Positions 47,284 through 58,216 of a DNA stretch of 64,000 nt are shown in pieces. The notes beneath the pieces are model-generated. The model made no database searches and was not told the origin of the DNA. It worked only from the letters and a program-made list of their open reading frames with translations. The position numbers and the translations under genes were made by a program. Source of the DNA: Eudorina sp. 2006-703-Eu-15 (Eukaryota; Chlorophyta; Chlorophyceae; Chlamydomonadales; Volvocaceae); assembly GCA_003117195.1 (NCBI GenBank), contig BDSI01000031.1, positions 1,029,501-1,093,500 on the forward strand, in the 5' to 3' direction. Every line of letters starts with the position of its first letter. The stretch's first letter is position 1.

Positions 47284-50200
47284 GCCATGTACGACTGTAC
47301 CTGGCCGAGAAGCACGTGTTGAGATGTCGGCCGCGACTGTAGCAACTGCTGCAGCTGCTGCTGCTGCCCCGTTGACGGCGGCAGCGGCGGCAGCCCCGCT
47401 GTCGCTACCGCCGCCGTCGCTGCCGCCGCCGCCGAGAACGGCGAGGACTGCTGCTGCTGCTGCTGTTGCTGCTGCTGCAAGGATTGTACCGCCGATGGAG
47501 ACTGCAGCTGTAGCGGCTGTGGCACATGTGTCACCAAGTGCGGGTGCGACTGCAGCAGGAAGGACAGCGGCGGCGGCAGCGTCTGCGACTGGTTGAAGCT
47601 GCCGACGGTGGCGGCGTTGGCGTTGCTCTGGGAGTTGTGCTGCTGGTTGTGGTTGTTGTGGTTGTTGTTGTACGGGTTGCGATGGTGGTTATCGTACGAC
47701 GTGCTGCGTCCGTGCAGCCAGGGGTGCTGGTCCTGCAGGGCGTCCAAGGTCTCGATGGCGGCCTTGTGGTGTCGGAACAGCTCGGGGTCCCAGTCAGCAT
47801 CTGTGGGGTCAGGCAGGGTTGACAGATTGCTGTCTTAACAAGTATTTAACAACAAGTTAGATATAACAAACTTCCTTCTACTTATCTTGCGACGGTGTCC
47901 GTGTCCCGGTCCACCAGCAACCCCAACTCCGAAGGGAGGTGCCTGAATTCGCGTCTGGGTTTGGTTTCTTTTCTTTTCGCCCCTCCCAGCCCCAAACCCA
48001 CAGCCCACGGCCCCCATCCCCGGCGGTGTCGGCCCTCGGGCCCCCCCCCATGCGCCCGACGGTAAGGCCCCCATCCCCGCTGACGGTGCTCACTGAGCAG
48101 CGCCAGCTGGGCGGTGATGCACCAGCCCACTGCGTCCACGGGGTCGTGGAAGGCCACCAGGAAGGCATCGCCCTGAGGGAGGGAGGGAGGGGGGAGAGAG
48201 GGGGGAGAGAGGGAGGAAGAGAGGGAAAAAGGGGGAGGGAGGGAGGGCGCGAATGGGTGGGCGGATAATTGGCTGCAAAGGATAGGAGTTCGCAGAAAAC
48301 TTTGTATTTGGGTGCGCGAATGGGTTGGGCGGGGACCTATGGGCAGCCCAGAAACGCGGACTCTAGGAGGGACGGGCCACAGCGGCCTCACCGTTCCCCA
48401 CCCCTCACCCAGCCATGCTGCAGCCCCCCACAGGCTGCGCGGCGCCCCAACGTAATCACACACACACCCCCACACACGCGCAGCCCTACCCCCGCCCCAC
48501 CCACCACCCACCCACCCACCCACCTCCGTCTGCACCTCGTACCCCTGCCACTTGGACAGGTTGAATCGCAACGTGCGGTCATGAAGCTCTATGGCCGCCG
48601 CCATCACATCCTGAGGGGGGGAGGGGGAATGTGTGGGGGGGGAGGGGGGGAAGAGAAAGGGGGATGTCAGAGAGGACAGCGACAGGCAGGGGGAGGATGT
48701 GGGGAATGTGGAGGAGGAGAGGCGGGAAGGGTCGCCAGGCCTTGTGCAGTCAGGAGGAGGAGGACGAGGCGGCAGGACCCAACGAGCGCGCTCTTGGAGG
48801 GCTGTCCCGGCAGAGATCCGATTCCGCGGACTGCCGTACATGACATGCGAGCGCGGAGTGGTCCGTGCGGCCTCCCAGCCGGGCCCTCCCCCTCCCCTCC
48901 CCCTCCCCTCCCCCTCCCTCCCCCTCCGTCACCCCAACCCCGCCTACACCCCGACCTCACCGTGTCCCACTCCCACAGCTCCGTGCTGCCCTCCACTGTG
49001 GTTGTTGGTTGACCGTTGATTTGTTGGTTGGTGGTTAGTTGATAGGGAACAGATTGTGACGCAGCGTGTGGGAAGTGAGGGTCAGCAGCGCTACAGAACG
49101 ACTCTCCCTCGGAGGGGTACACACCACGAGGACCAGGACACGGATTGGATGGACAGGGAATGGCGTGACGTGGCAGGGTCTGGCGAAGGGTTGGCAACGG
49201 AGTGGCAGGGTTGAGGTGACGCGAAAGCAATCCCAGACACGCCCAGCCCAGGGCCTTTGGCGATGTTCAATCCCCAACAGTGAAAAGCGAGAGGTGTGTG
49301 TCCGCGGATGCCGAGGTGGCTCCGCGTTGCGTGATGCTGGCATCCGTACCACCTGCCGTGCATCCGTACAACTCACCGTCCGTAAGGACCAGCGTCACTG
49401 GGCAGATCCGGCCACGGCGGTTTGCGCCTGCGCGTCGTGTGAAGGATGGGGGAGGGGGAGGGGGAGGGGGAGGGGGAGGGGGAGGGGAGGGGGAGGGGGA
49501 GGGGGAGGGGAGGGGGAGGGGGAGGGGGAGGGGGAGGGGGAGGGGGAGGGGGGGGAATGGGTGGCCGGTCAGACTCGTAAGGTGGGCCCGGGGGCGGCGG
49601 CCCCACCCCGACGACTGCGCCTCCCCCCGCCCTCCCGGCATTCTTTCCTTCTGCCTCCTCCGCCCCGCATCCGGGCCCCTGCGACTTCGCTACCTCTCCC
49701 TCTCCCTGTTCGCCTCGTGACGCGCCGTGTGCCATGCCTCCTGATGGCTATCGGTGTGTGGGGCGAACACGGTGGTGCCGGCCCCGGTCTCTGGTACACC
49801 AGGCAGCTGTCCATTCACCCCAACCCAAACCCAAACCCGGCCCGCCCCTCCGCACCCGGCGGCGTGCGCTTGCCCCGAATGGCCCGGTAGCGCCCCACGG
49901 AGGGCGCCAGACGCCAAGCCGCCGCCATCAGCGCCACCGGCACCGCCACCCCGCCCGCCGCCACCAAAAGCACCGCCCACCAGGGGAACCGCGACCCACG
50001 GGTCGGCCCCGCCGGCGGTGGCGGCGGAGGGGCCTCGCACGACATGCCCACGACGCGGGGGGCCGTGGCGGCGGCGGCGGCGACGGTGGCCGCTGCCGGC
50101 GGCCTCGCGGCCGCCGTCGAGGAGTGGTTGTTCGTCACGTAGACGGGGACGTAGCCTCCGATGCAAACACACCCGCCGTACTGCCAGTAGTACGGCGCCA

Positions 50201-53200
50201 CGGCGGCGATGCTACCGCCAGGGAGGATTGCAAGGGGACACACCGACGCACCCGGCTGCAGGCCGCTGCCGCCACTGGAGGAGGAGAGGGAGGAGGAGGC
50301 GAAGCTGCGGGGACAGGGCCGGGGAGGGGCGCTAGGGTTTGGATGGTAACGGCGCCGGTACGTCCTAGCACGCCCAACGTATCTCCTGTTGACAGCTCTG
50401 GCAGGGGTATCATCCACAGTTTCTTGAAGTTTCGATCCACTGTCAAGCCATTGCAAAGGAGGATCTGATATTCGCCAGCATACCCAATTCTTTTTCGCTG
50501 GAACACCCGACACCCCCCCCCCCAGCTGCTGTGCCGAGCATTCTTAGGCCCCCACAATATCGACTATAGAAACGGCTTGGCGTGGTCCCCAAGCTGCGGC
50601 AGCGCCCAATCCCCCGTGGACGTCGCCCGACCAACCTGTCGGACAGCGTCAGGTACGGCGGCAGACCCGCCGTACCAGGTACGGCAGCCTGCATCTGGGT
50701 GCCCAATATGTCCAGGGAGGTGAGCGCCATCAGGCCTGTTGTATGTGATATTAGAGGGAAGGGAACGGGGGGTGGGAGGGGGACGGGGTCAAGAGGAGAG
50801 AAGGGGATCCCGGGGGGGAGGAGACGCCTGGTGATTGTTTCGCGATTTCGCTGTTTTATTGACAAAAGGGGGACGCCTGGGGCCGGGCCGGTCTGGGAGA
50901 AACGCCGCCAGGACGGCGGGGAGGCGTGGGTCGGCTGCGGCCGGTAGCCGGGCTGGAGCCGAGGTGAACCAGCGTGCCTTCAAGCCCCGGGGCGCGCACG
51001 CACACCACGGCGGTCGAGCTGGGCCCCCGTCCCACGCGGCTCGGGCCTCCTGTACACTCGCACCCGGGGAGCCCCTACCATCGGGGGCGAGACGACACGC
51101 AGCGACGCTCCTGTGGCGAGGTGCGGACCCGAGGAGCCGCTCACCTCCACACAGGGCGCTGACAGCTGCGTGGGCGGGCTCGACTTTGTAACACCGGGCG
51201 CCCTGCCGCCGGTTCTCCCCTCCCCCCCCCCCCCACACACACGCGGCCTCAGCTCAGCACCGCACCGTAAACCCAACACGGGCCGCGGCCGGGTCTAGGT
51301 CTTGATCGTTACTTGTCAGTTCCCTGGGGGGCTCACACACCACCGACGCGCCCCGCCCCCCCCCATACGTCGATCCCCACAGCCCGGCCGCCCGGGCCCC
51401 CCACTGCTCACCCCTCGGCAGCTCCCCCGTCAGGTCGGGGTTTCCCTGGAGCAGCAGCGCCCCCAGGTGCAGCCCCCTCAGCGCGGACGGCAGCGGGCCG
51501 CTCAGGCGGTTGAACGACAGGTCCAGGAACTGAGGAGGGGGCAGCGGGACCCGGCAGGGGAAGAAGAACCCGGAAGACAAAGTCAAACTTGCGCCGACTG
51601 CTCAAGCACCGTACCGCGCCGCCGCCCGTTACCGGTGCCTAGACCGTTGTCACGATTGTTTTACAGCTGGTTTGGGTTGGTCGATTGGGGTCGATTGGGG
51701 TCGATGTGGGTCGATGTGGGTCGATGTGGGTCGATGTGGGTCGATGTGGGTCGATGTGGGTCCATCCAGATCTCGCTGCTGCCTAGGGCTACTTTTCAGG
51801 TCCGTGTTCTTCATCGGCGTCCCCGACCCGGAGCCCCATCCCCTCAGCCCCTTGCCTTGCCTTGTCTTGCCTTTCACCCCCTCCCCCCCAGGATTCCCCC
51901 TTTCATGTCAATAAAGACTGCGAGAAACCCCACCCCGTCCAGCTCCGTCCACCCCGGCCCCGGACCAACCCCCACCCCACCCCCCCGACCAGCCCTCGCC
52001 TGCAACTGCGCGCCCCCCAGCGTGTCCGCGGGCACAGTGCCCTCCAGGGAGTTGTTCCGCAGCGCCAAGTGGTACAGCGACAGCGAGGTGCGCAGCAGCG
52101 GCCCCACGGGCCCCACCAGCCGGTTGTGGGAGGCGTCCAGGTGGCCCAACCGGGCGCGGCTGCCCAGGTACGGCGGCAGCGTGCCGGACAGCTGGTTGGA
52201 CGAGACATCCAGGTACGACAGGTCGCCTGCTGGCACGGGGGCACGTCATGCCGGGGGATCCCCGGGGGCGGGGGGCGGGGGCGGGGGTCGGGGAGGGGGT
52301 CGGCGGGCGGGGGGCGGGGGCGGGGGGCGGGGGGGCGGGGGGCGGGGCATGAGGCGAGGACCGGAATATATGGATGGATGGATGGATATATGGATGGATG
52401 GATGGATAAATGGATGAAAGCTGGGAGGTTTAACTCAATGGGCTGGTACGTCGAGATACTAGGTCTAAGTTTGGCAGCACACGCCTCTTTAAGTCTTGAC
52501 CGACCCCGTGACACAGGAACCTGTGGCCGACACACCCTTTTGCCCTCTTCCAGACCTGCACACCGCATCCTCCTCTACACGGCCCCGGTGGGTGCGGGTG
52601 ACCCTCCTCCTCCTCCGTATGGAGGAATACGAGCCCGCACCCTCCCCCTTCCTCCCATACCTGCGGACGCGTAGGTGAGGGCGAGGGCGCCCACCCACCC
52701 ACCCACTCACCCACTCACTCACCACCCACCCACTCACCCACGAGCGCTGCAGCCGCCGGCAGCTCCGGGAACGGGCCCCCCAGCCGGTTGCCGCTCAGCC
52801 GCACACTGCGAAGACCGCTGGGCCCCGTGAACAGCTCGTGGGGGACCGACCCCGCCAGCCGGTTGTCGGAGAGGTCCAAGAACTGCACCGCGTGGGTTGG
52901 GTGGGATGGGTGGGATGGGTGGGTGGGTAAGTTTGTCTCCGGTTCCCCCCAACCCGACCCTGTGCCCCGACTTCTCCAGTAGGCCCTGTGCTAGCCAGCC
53001 CCGGCCTCATGCACCCAAGCCACATCCAAGGCGTGTCCGGTCCGGCCCAGACGGGACTCGGCCAGCTGGACCGACCCAGATCCCGGGCCGGGCGTGATGT
53101 CGCCTCAGGCCTCACCATGCGGCCGCCCGTCCGCCACCGCCGCACGCGGGGCACCCAGGGGTCGGACCCCTGGGTGCCGGGACAGGGGCCCTCCGGCTGT

Positions 53201-55386
53201 CCCCCAAGATGGGCCCCGCTCCCTGGTAGCCAGGTATCTCTTCCGATGCCATCTGGGTCACCCTCGAGAACCGCCTCCCAACCCCTGTATGAGTGAGCGT
53301 GTGCTTAGCGAGGTAATCCGCCCGACCCGATCCAACCGCGCGAATGGGTGTGGATTAGAGACCCGGGCGGCCCAACAACCTTCCCATCGCGCCCCACCCT
53401 CGACGCCACTCTGGCGGGGCCGGTTTGCTCCTTCCCATCGTCCGTTACGGGGCATCCGCCCCCCATGACCGACCGCACCTGCAGGTTCGGCTGTTGAAAC
53501 AGCGCGGGGGGCACCGAGCCCGTCAGCTGGTTGCTCGACAGCAGCAGCGACACCAGGTTCGCCAGGCCGCCCCCACCGCCCGCCTCGTCCTCCGAAAGCA
53601 GTGCCGAGGCCGGGCCGCTGAGCTGGTTCACCGAGGCACTCAGGTACGACAGGTTGGCCAGCGGCGCCAGAGCGGCGGGGCTCCCCGTCAGGGAGTTGCC
53701 GTCCAGGACCAACAGCCTGTGTGGCGCGGGTAGAGGATGTTCGGCCGCAAGAGTCGGTTTGGGAGGGTGCGAGGGATACGCGAGCCAGGCCCCGCACCCG
53801 CACCCGCACACAGTCCCCCAGGCAGCGCTCGGAGGGGTTTCATGTCACAGCCCCTGCCCCTAATCTTGTCCCTGATCCTGATCCTGCCCCTGATCCTGAT
53901 CCTGCCCCTGATCCTGATCCTGCCCCTGATCCTGCCCCTGATCCTGGCCGCCAACCCAGGGTTCCGCAGCGACCGGCAGCGCAGGGACCGGCGCGACCGA
54001 TGCCGTTGACCTGCAGTCCCAGCCCCTTTCGGAACGGGCTCTCTTCTCTCCAGGGAGGGAGGAGCACGAACATGGGGCGACCGGGGAGCGATGTGAGCTG
54101 GGGGCTATCGTATCACACACGGAGAGTCCCAACGTCTCCACCCGCTGGGCGGTCGGTCCATACCACAGCTGCAAAACAGTTTGGGACCCCGTCCCGTCCC
54201 GTCCCGTCCCGTCCCGTCCCGGCATCCAGGGAGGAAGCTCTCTGGAAAGTTCGGCGCCTGCCGAACCTGAGGGAGGGGCTCCCTGTGCAGGGGGGCGTGG
54301 GGGCCGCCCGCCCGCCCGGGGGTTGGAAAGGGGGACTACATCGGCTCGTGGAAGCAGTCCTCACCCCGGTACATGCAACCCCACCCGGTTCATCCCCCGG
54401 CGGCCAGCCGGGAGCCAGACGGGCTCCCATCCGGCGCCTCCTCCTGCTCCTCCTCCTCCTCCTCCTCCTCCTCCTCCCGGATGTCGATCATCACCATCCC
54501 AGGGGCCGCTGGACGCCCTACGCCCGGAGCCCTCGCTTCCACGATGTACACCCCACCCCCCCGGGCCGGGGTGTGGGCTGCCACCACCAGTGACCGGCGG
54601 ACGGTAGGGACCCTTCCACCTGGGGGGCTTAGCGGGCTACCGCCGAGCCCTCCCCAACCCCACCCCCCCACACACACCCACACACACATTCGTCTCCGGT
54701 CTTAACTAGGCCCCTTGCACGTCTCACGCACTCGTGCCTTGCCTGCCGAATATCTCACGTTCGTCGACACGCCCCTCCCCGCCACTACAGGTATGGCATT
54801 CAACCTGGTCCCCGTGTGCCCCACTCGGTTAGCGAGCCGGTAGATGTGGACCCCACCTAAGTGAGGAGCTGAGGGCTCCCCAGGGGACCAGCTCCAAGCT
54901 GCCGGACATGTTGTTGGAAGGGAGCACGAGGCCTGTGACGGCGCCGCCCTCCTCAGGGCAGGGCTGCGAGCTGGTCGCGGGGGAGGTGTCGCTGCCGAGG
55001 CCGGCCGGCAGGCAGCACAGCACGCCCTCCCAGCTGCAGAAAGCGGCGCCATCGCTGAGCCAGTTGTCGCGCCGTGTCCACCCCGGGCCGTTCCAGGAAA
55101 TGTACAGCTGAGTCAGTGCTCCGCGTTGGTTTGCCAGGCACAGAGCATCGCACGGCGTGCCAGCGCCTGATGATGTGTCGTAACGTGATTCAAGTGATCG
55201 ACGGAGGGCTGCCTGAAACGCCAAGGCTCGTGGGGTACTACTCCCTCTGTAACTGAGACTGTCGCCGAAACCGTTGAGGCCCCCGACGGCCGAGGTGGTA
55301 CGCTTTAATACTGTACAGTTACATGGACATGATGTCCATAAGCATATGAGAAGAGGACAGATTAAGTATGAGAAGGGTGTAGTCAT
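37520..55386 (-). CDS. Receptor-like LRR protein with tandem class III nucleotidyl cyclase domains
   Basis: It is predicted to make cAMP or cGMP under control of an LRR ectodomain. Exons read on the minus strand: 55386-54857, 53716-53479, 52882-52738, 52226-52000, 51529-51412, 50735-50636, 50304-49856, 49427-49377, 48995-48961, 48610-48524, 48172-48094, 47800 to about 46.6 kb, 46385-46091, 45880 to about 45.4 kb, an exon ending at 43680, 43103-42872, 41767-41484, 40802-40607, 40478-39749, 39320 to about 38431, 37933-37833, 37664-37520. Every junction whose two ends could be read keeps phase, which supports one transcript; unread ends lie near 46.6, 45.4-44.3 and 38.4 kb. Start: ATG at 55386, because the longer frame begins with GTG. 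Order: signal peptide, LRRs, Ala/Pro-rich stalk, one membrane helix, C1, long disordered linkers, C2, and [18 protein letters not shown], typical of the strand after C2. The final exon and stop were not found; the gene could also be two genes if a break hides near 45 kb. Confidence 0.88.
39749..41767 (-). other. C2 cyclase domain
   Basis: [13 protein letters not shown] aligns with the C1 metal strand but has Ser where the Asp should be, and [15 protein letters not shown] lacks the second Asp. [15 protein letters not shown] is followed by [20 protein letters not shown]. The last segment keeps the purine-contacting Asp (40320-40322), the Asn (40299-40301) and the Arg (40287-40289). Asp at that position is usual for adenylyl rather than guanylyl cyclases. 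An Ala/Gln/His-rich segment follows. Confidence 0.87.
40815..41328 (+). repeat. (GGGA)n satellite in the C2 intron of the cyclase gene
   Basis: About 510 bases of GGGA units with occasional GGAGGA slips lie in the intron between the exons ending at 41484 and starting at 40802. The transcript would carry it as CCCU/UCCC, a very long polypyrimidine tract ending at the acceptor. Confidence 0.95.
41939..42535 (-). mobile_element. Retroelement fragment D, oldest and longest copy
   Basis: Minus orientation, with its 3' end (TGTAACGAT on the minus strand) at 41941 next to a decayed GT-rich run at 41878-41938. It is more diverged than A, B and C, with an internal replacement at about 42213-42230. 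It extends further 5' than the others, to about 42535, where a short AT-rich stretch (about 42541-42612) begins. It lies in a cyclase-gene intron. Confidence 0.65.
45400..49427 (-). other. C1 cyclase domain with inserted Gln-rich loop
   Basis: [19 protein letters not shown] carries the first metal-binding Asp (codon 49380-49378). [10 protein letters not shown] is followed by [10 protein letters not shown], whose Asp (48169-48167) is the second. [15 protein letters not shown] and [18 protein letters not shown] follow, then [11 protein letters not shown]. The catalytic Asn and Arg of the usual VNxAxR stretch are absent. Between [16 protein letters not shown] and VMFRGLRV lies a Gln/Ala/Gly-rich insertion of over 350 residues (about 47.7-46.6 kb). 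Confidence 0.85.
49447..49553 (+). repeat. (GGGGGA)n hexanucleotide satellite
   Basis: About 18 copies in a cyclase-gene intron, upstream (in gene sense) of the acceptor at 49428. Confidence 0.92.
49856..50304 (-). other. Stalk and transmembrane helix exon of the cyclase receptor
   Basis: A Ser/Gly start, a cysteine-containing segment ([12 protein letters not shown]), an Ala/Pro-rich stalk, then the hydrophobic helix [20 protein letters not shown], followed by basic residues (RYRAIRGKR). Basic residues after the helix fit a type I orientation with the cyclase inside the cell. Confidence 0.8.
51678..51762 (+). repeat. 10-bp satellite (GTCGATGTGG)n
   Basis: About eight copies with GGTCGATTGG variants at the left end, in an LRR-region intron. 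Confidence 0.88.
53866..53948 (+). repeat. (CTGATC/CTGCCC) satellite
   Basis: Units of 6, 12 and 18 bases built from CTGATC and CTGCCC in the large intron between the first two LRR-region exons. Confidence 0.88.
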
Positions 55387-58216
55387 CGTAATGTTCTGAT
55401 ACAGCACAAAGTGCAGCCGAGCGACACTTCGTCACTCTCCATGCCTTTCGAATTACAGTATTATCACACAAAACAATGCCCCACGTTAAACTTGGAGGCC
55501 GTCAGCCTGGAAACAAAGTTTATCATTTAAACCTAATGTGTAGGAAATAAGACTGCTACTTTCCTGTGAGTGCACAAAGAGCAAATATTCGGCATACAAC
55601 TAAGCGCTCCTGACGGCCAATCTCACGGCTGCAATGAGGTTGTAAAGCTCGTACAACTGCCCCGTTCGGTTGTTTTGTGCGCTGAGTTATGAGGTCCTCT
55701 CATACAGGAGTGCACTTTAGTAGTGCGTTTTACGTTTATTGGCGAAGTTGAATGGAGTAAAGGACGATCCCACAAATGCGAGACTGCGCACCGGAATGCG
55801 GTATCAATTCTGACAGTAAGTACGTATTTACACTCCAGCCTCGTGAAGTGTATCGGGCATTGCCAGAACCGTTTTGTCGTCCCGACGGTTGATGGAGTTC
55901 CGAAAACAAGTCAACGACGCGTCGTTGAGGAGGGCGTGCCTTTGATAGAGGCAGAAATGCAGCGGGGTTGTTCTGTAAAGTGAATGCTTAGATGTGGTGA
56001 TGTGGCGCCGAGGTGGTTCAGTACGGCGGGACAGACCTTACAAAAGGAGTCGGAGAATCATTATTCTCGCACAAGCAGGGCAGTTCTTGCGGCCGTCAAG
56101 GAGGTGTACCCTCACCAAGCTGGTCTTCAGGGTGTGAATCTCACATGTTTGCGGTGAATGCATGTCCGTCAAGCGCCACGCTTGCAGAAGAGTAGCGTAC
56201 AGTGGTATAATAATACCACCGCCGCGATTCAGGCGGCGTCAATTATACACTGTGCGCTAGACTGTTTTTGTGGCACGGTGCAAACAGGACAGAGGCGAAC
56301 TGCGGACAAGGTCTCTGTAGAGGCTTGTCAATGACGTGCAATCAGTTAATGTGGGAAGCCCGCTAAGGTGATGACTCAAATCCCGACACAGGTTTCGACA
56401 CAGTTTGGACTCAGGTTTCGACACAGATTTCGACTCAGGTAGACACTTGCAATATGGGGCAGGCAAGACCGGTGTCTCCTTGTTGCAATGCCTTGTCAAT
56501 CCGCTTGTCGGTATTAGTGGTACAATTGCACCTGCGCAGGCGAAGGGTAACAAAGTCGTTTCGAGGCGAGACACCGTTCCCGTGCTAGTGTCTAACTCGG
56601 TTGCATCGCGCCTTCCACTCTACAAGCAAGTGGCGTCAGCACGACTGCACATGCTGATAGTCACTGCGGAACGCCATAGCATTCACGAACCTTTGCGATG
56701 CCAGTCAAGGCCACACACAGGGGCCCAACACGCAATATCTTTAACATTTCACCTAAATCTTCGCCGGCGAATGCTTCAAATGTTTGTTTCTCATAACATC
56801 TGGGCGGGACAGTGTCTGACTATAAGCACCGCGGCACTGTACGGGCATCAAAATACAGAAAGGCACCCAGAAGCGGCCGGGCCTGTACTGGTCTCCCGTG
56901 CAGGCTCTGACGATCGCACAATGAACGTCCACGTCGCTAAAACACAATTATCATTGCACGCGTCACAGCACCTGCATTGCCTCCTCACGTGTCAGCCGTA
57001 TTTGCAGATGTCCTCTACATTGCGAACAGTCATCAACTTCGGCCCAAACAAATGTCAACGCGCTCGCAAACCTGTCAATTCAATGAACCTGTTTACGCTC
57101 TATCGTTGCGCTAACCGAACCTGGCGAAGGGCCTTGATTTCCTCCATGTCCCTCGGTTACGCGTACCTCACTGGAACCAATACGCTGGAACCCAAACAAA
57201 TGCCAGAAGCGCACCCAACTCTTTCAGTCAAACGCAATTCATTCTCGTTATCGTGATGACGCCCAAATCCGTCGCTGCCCCTCCATTTCCTCAACGTCCC
57301 TCGCTCAGTCATCCATGTGCTCTGACGCAAACATACGCGAACGATCGCCGCAACCTGTCACTTCAATACCCGGTTTTTCCAAAGGAAAAGAGGGTTATAG
57401 CCCAGGGGACAGTTGGGCCTTATGTCGCACCCGTATGTGGGCCCCTGTACACTGTACAAGCGGTACGCGGTTGCGAGGGACATCAAGGATGGCGGGCCCG
57501 TTCGCCAAGGTCCCTGTGCGCAAGGATACGGCATCTCGAGTTGGATTGAAGTGACAGTGCCGTATCCTTGCGCACAGGGACCTTGGCGAACGGGCCCGCC
57601 ATCCTTGATGTCCCTCGCAACCGCGTACCGCTTGTACAGTGTACAGGGGCCCACATACGGGTGCGACATAAGGCCCAACTGTCCCCTGGGCTATAACCCT
57701 CTTTTCCGTTGGAAAAACCGGGTACATGTTTTACATGTCCTAACATTCATCATTATGCTTTGCCTATCCTTCCCAGCCGCTATTTGCATACATAACTCGG
57801 TATCCTGCTTTTTCATTTTCAATGTGTATGGCGAATTCCATATTCCCTTAACGCCTGTTCCCAGCAACAAATGTTAATCAGTCACTGTATGTAGGAGTAA
57901 GGCAGGCTGCAAATAAACTACCGTTTCACGGCCTGGGTCCAAATTCCTTATTTTGCTTGTGCCTTTACTATGGGTGCCCGGTACGGGCACGCCAACCACG
58001 ACAGTTTTGTTGTACAGTCGCAGGTCAACCTTCAATGTGGATTTCCTCGAGGAGGGGAGGTGAAATTGTAGGCTGTTTCAAGAATTATTGGCAGCGATCG
58101 AATTATGTGATTGGGAATGCGCTAGGCTCACATACAATTATACAATTCTATCGTGCATTGCGTTAAGGGAAACCTATATACACCTAACATTGTAAAGATA
58201 CCGACTGAACCCAATT
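55387..58216. other. Lower-GC intergenic region between divergent cyclase and SMYD-like genes
   Basis: GC falls to near 50 percent. No convincing gene: the long frame at 56405-57256 lacks an ATG start and shows no domain. Short direct repeats of a CAGGTTTCGACACAG type occur at about 56390-56440. The dominant feature is the inverted repeat listed separately. Promoters of both flanking genes should lie at the two ends. Confidence 0.55.
57367..57724. repeat. Near-perfect 167-bp inverted repeat (long hairpin)
   Basis: The left arm 57367-57533 pairs with the right arm 57558-57724 in one register with no gaps. The only mismatch seen is 57383 against 57708, and a 24-base loop lies between. The arms read TACCCGGTTTTTCC inward on one side and end GGATACGGCA at the loop. 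It carries no transposase, and terminal target duplications were not obvious. Confidence 0.95.

Larger units (their letters stand above)
50636..55386 (-). other. Signal peptide and LRR ectodomain exons of the cyclase receptor
   Basis: [20 protein letters not shown] is a clear secretory signal. A cysteine-bearing cap resembling plant LRR N-termini follows ([17 protein letters not shown], then CSWEGVLCC). Repeats of plant-receptor type come next: [117 protein letters not shown] and [15 protein letters not shown]. Consensus LxxLxLxxNxLxGxxP is the plant-specific LRR form. Introns fall between repeats. Confidence 0.88.

Noticed and set aside
55387..55407. Longer N-terminus for the receptor cyclase
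   Set aside because: The frame at 55407 starts with GTG; ATG at 55386 gives a clean signal peptide.
56405..57256. 283-codon frame in the lower-GC region
   Set aside because: No ATG start, no recognisable domain, and length expected by chance at this composition.
57253..57877. Repeated similar peptides on both strands near 57.4-57.7 kb
   Set aside because: Caused by the inverted repeat reading the same arm on both strands, not by gene duplication.
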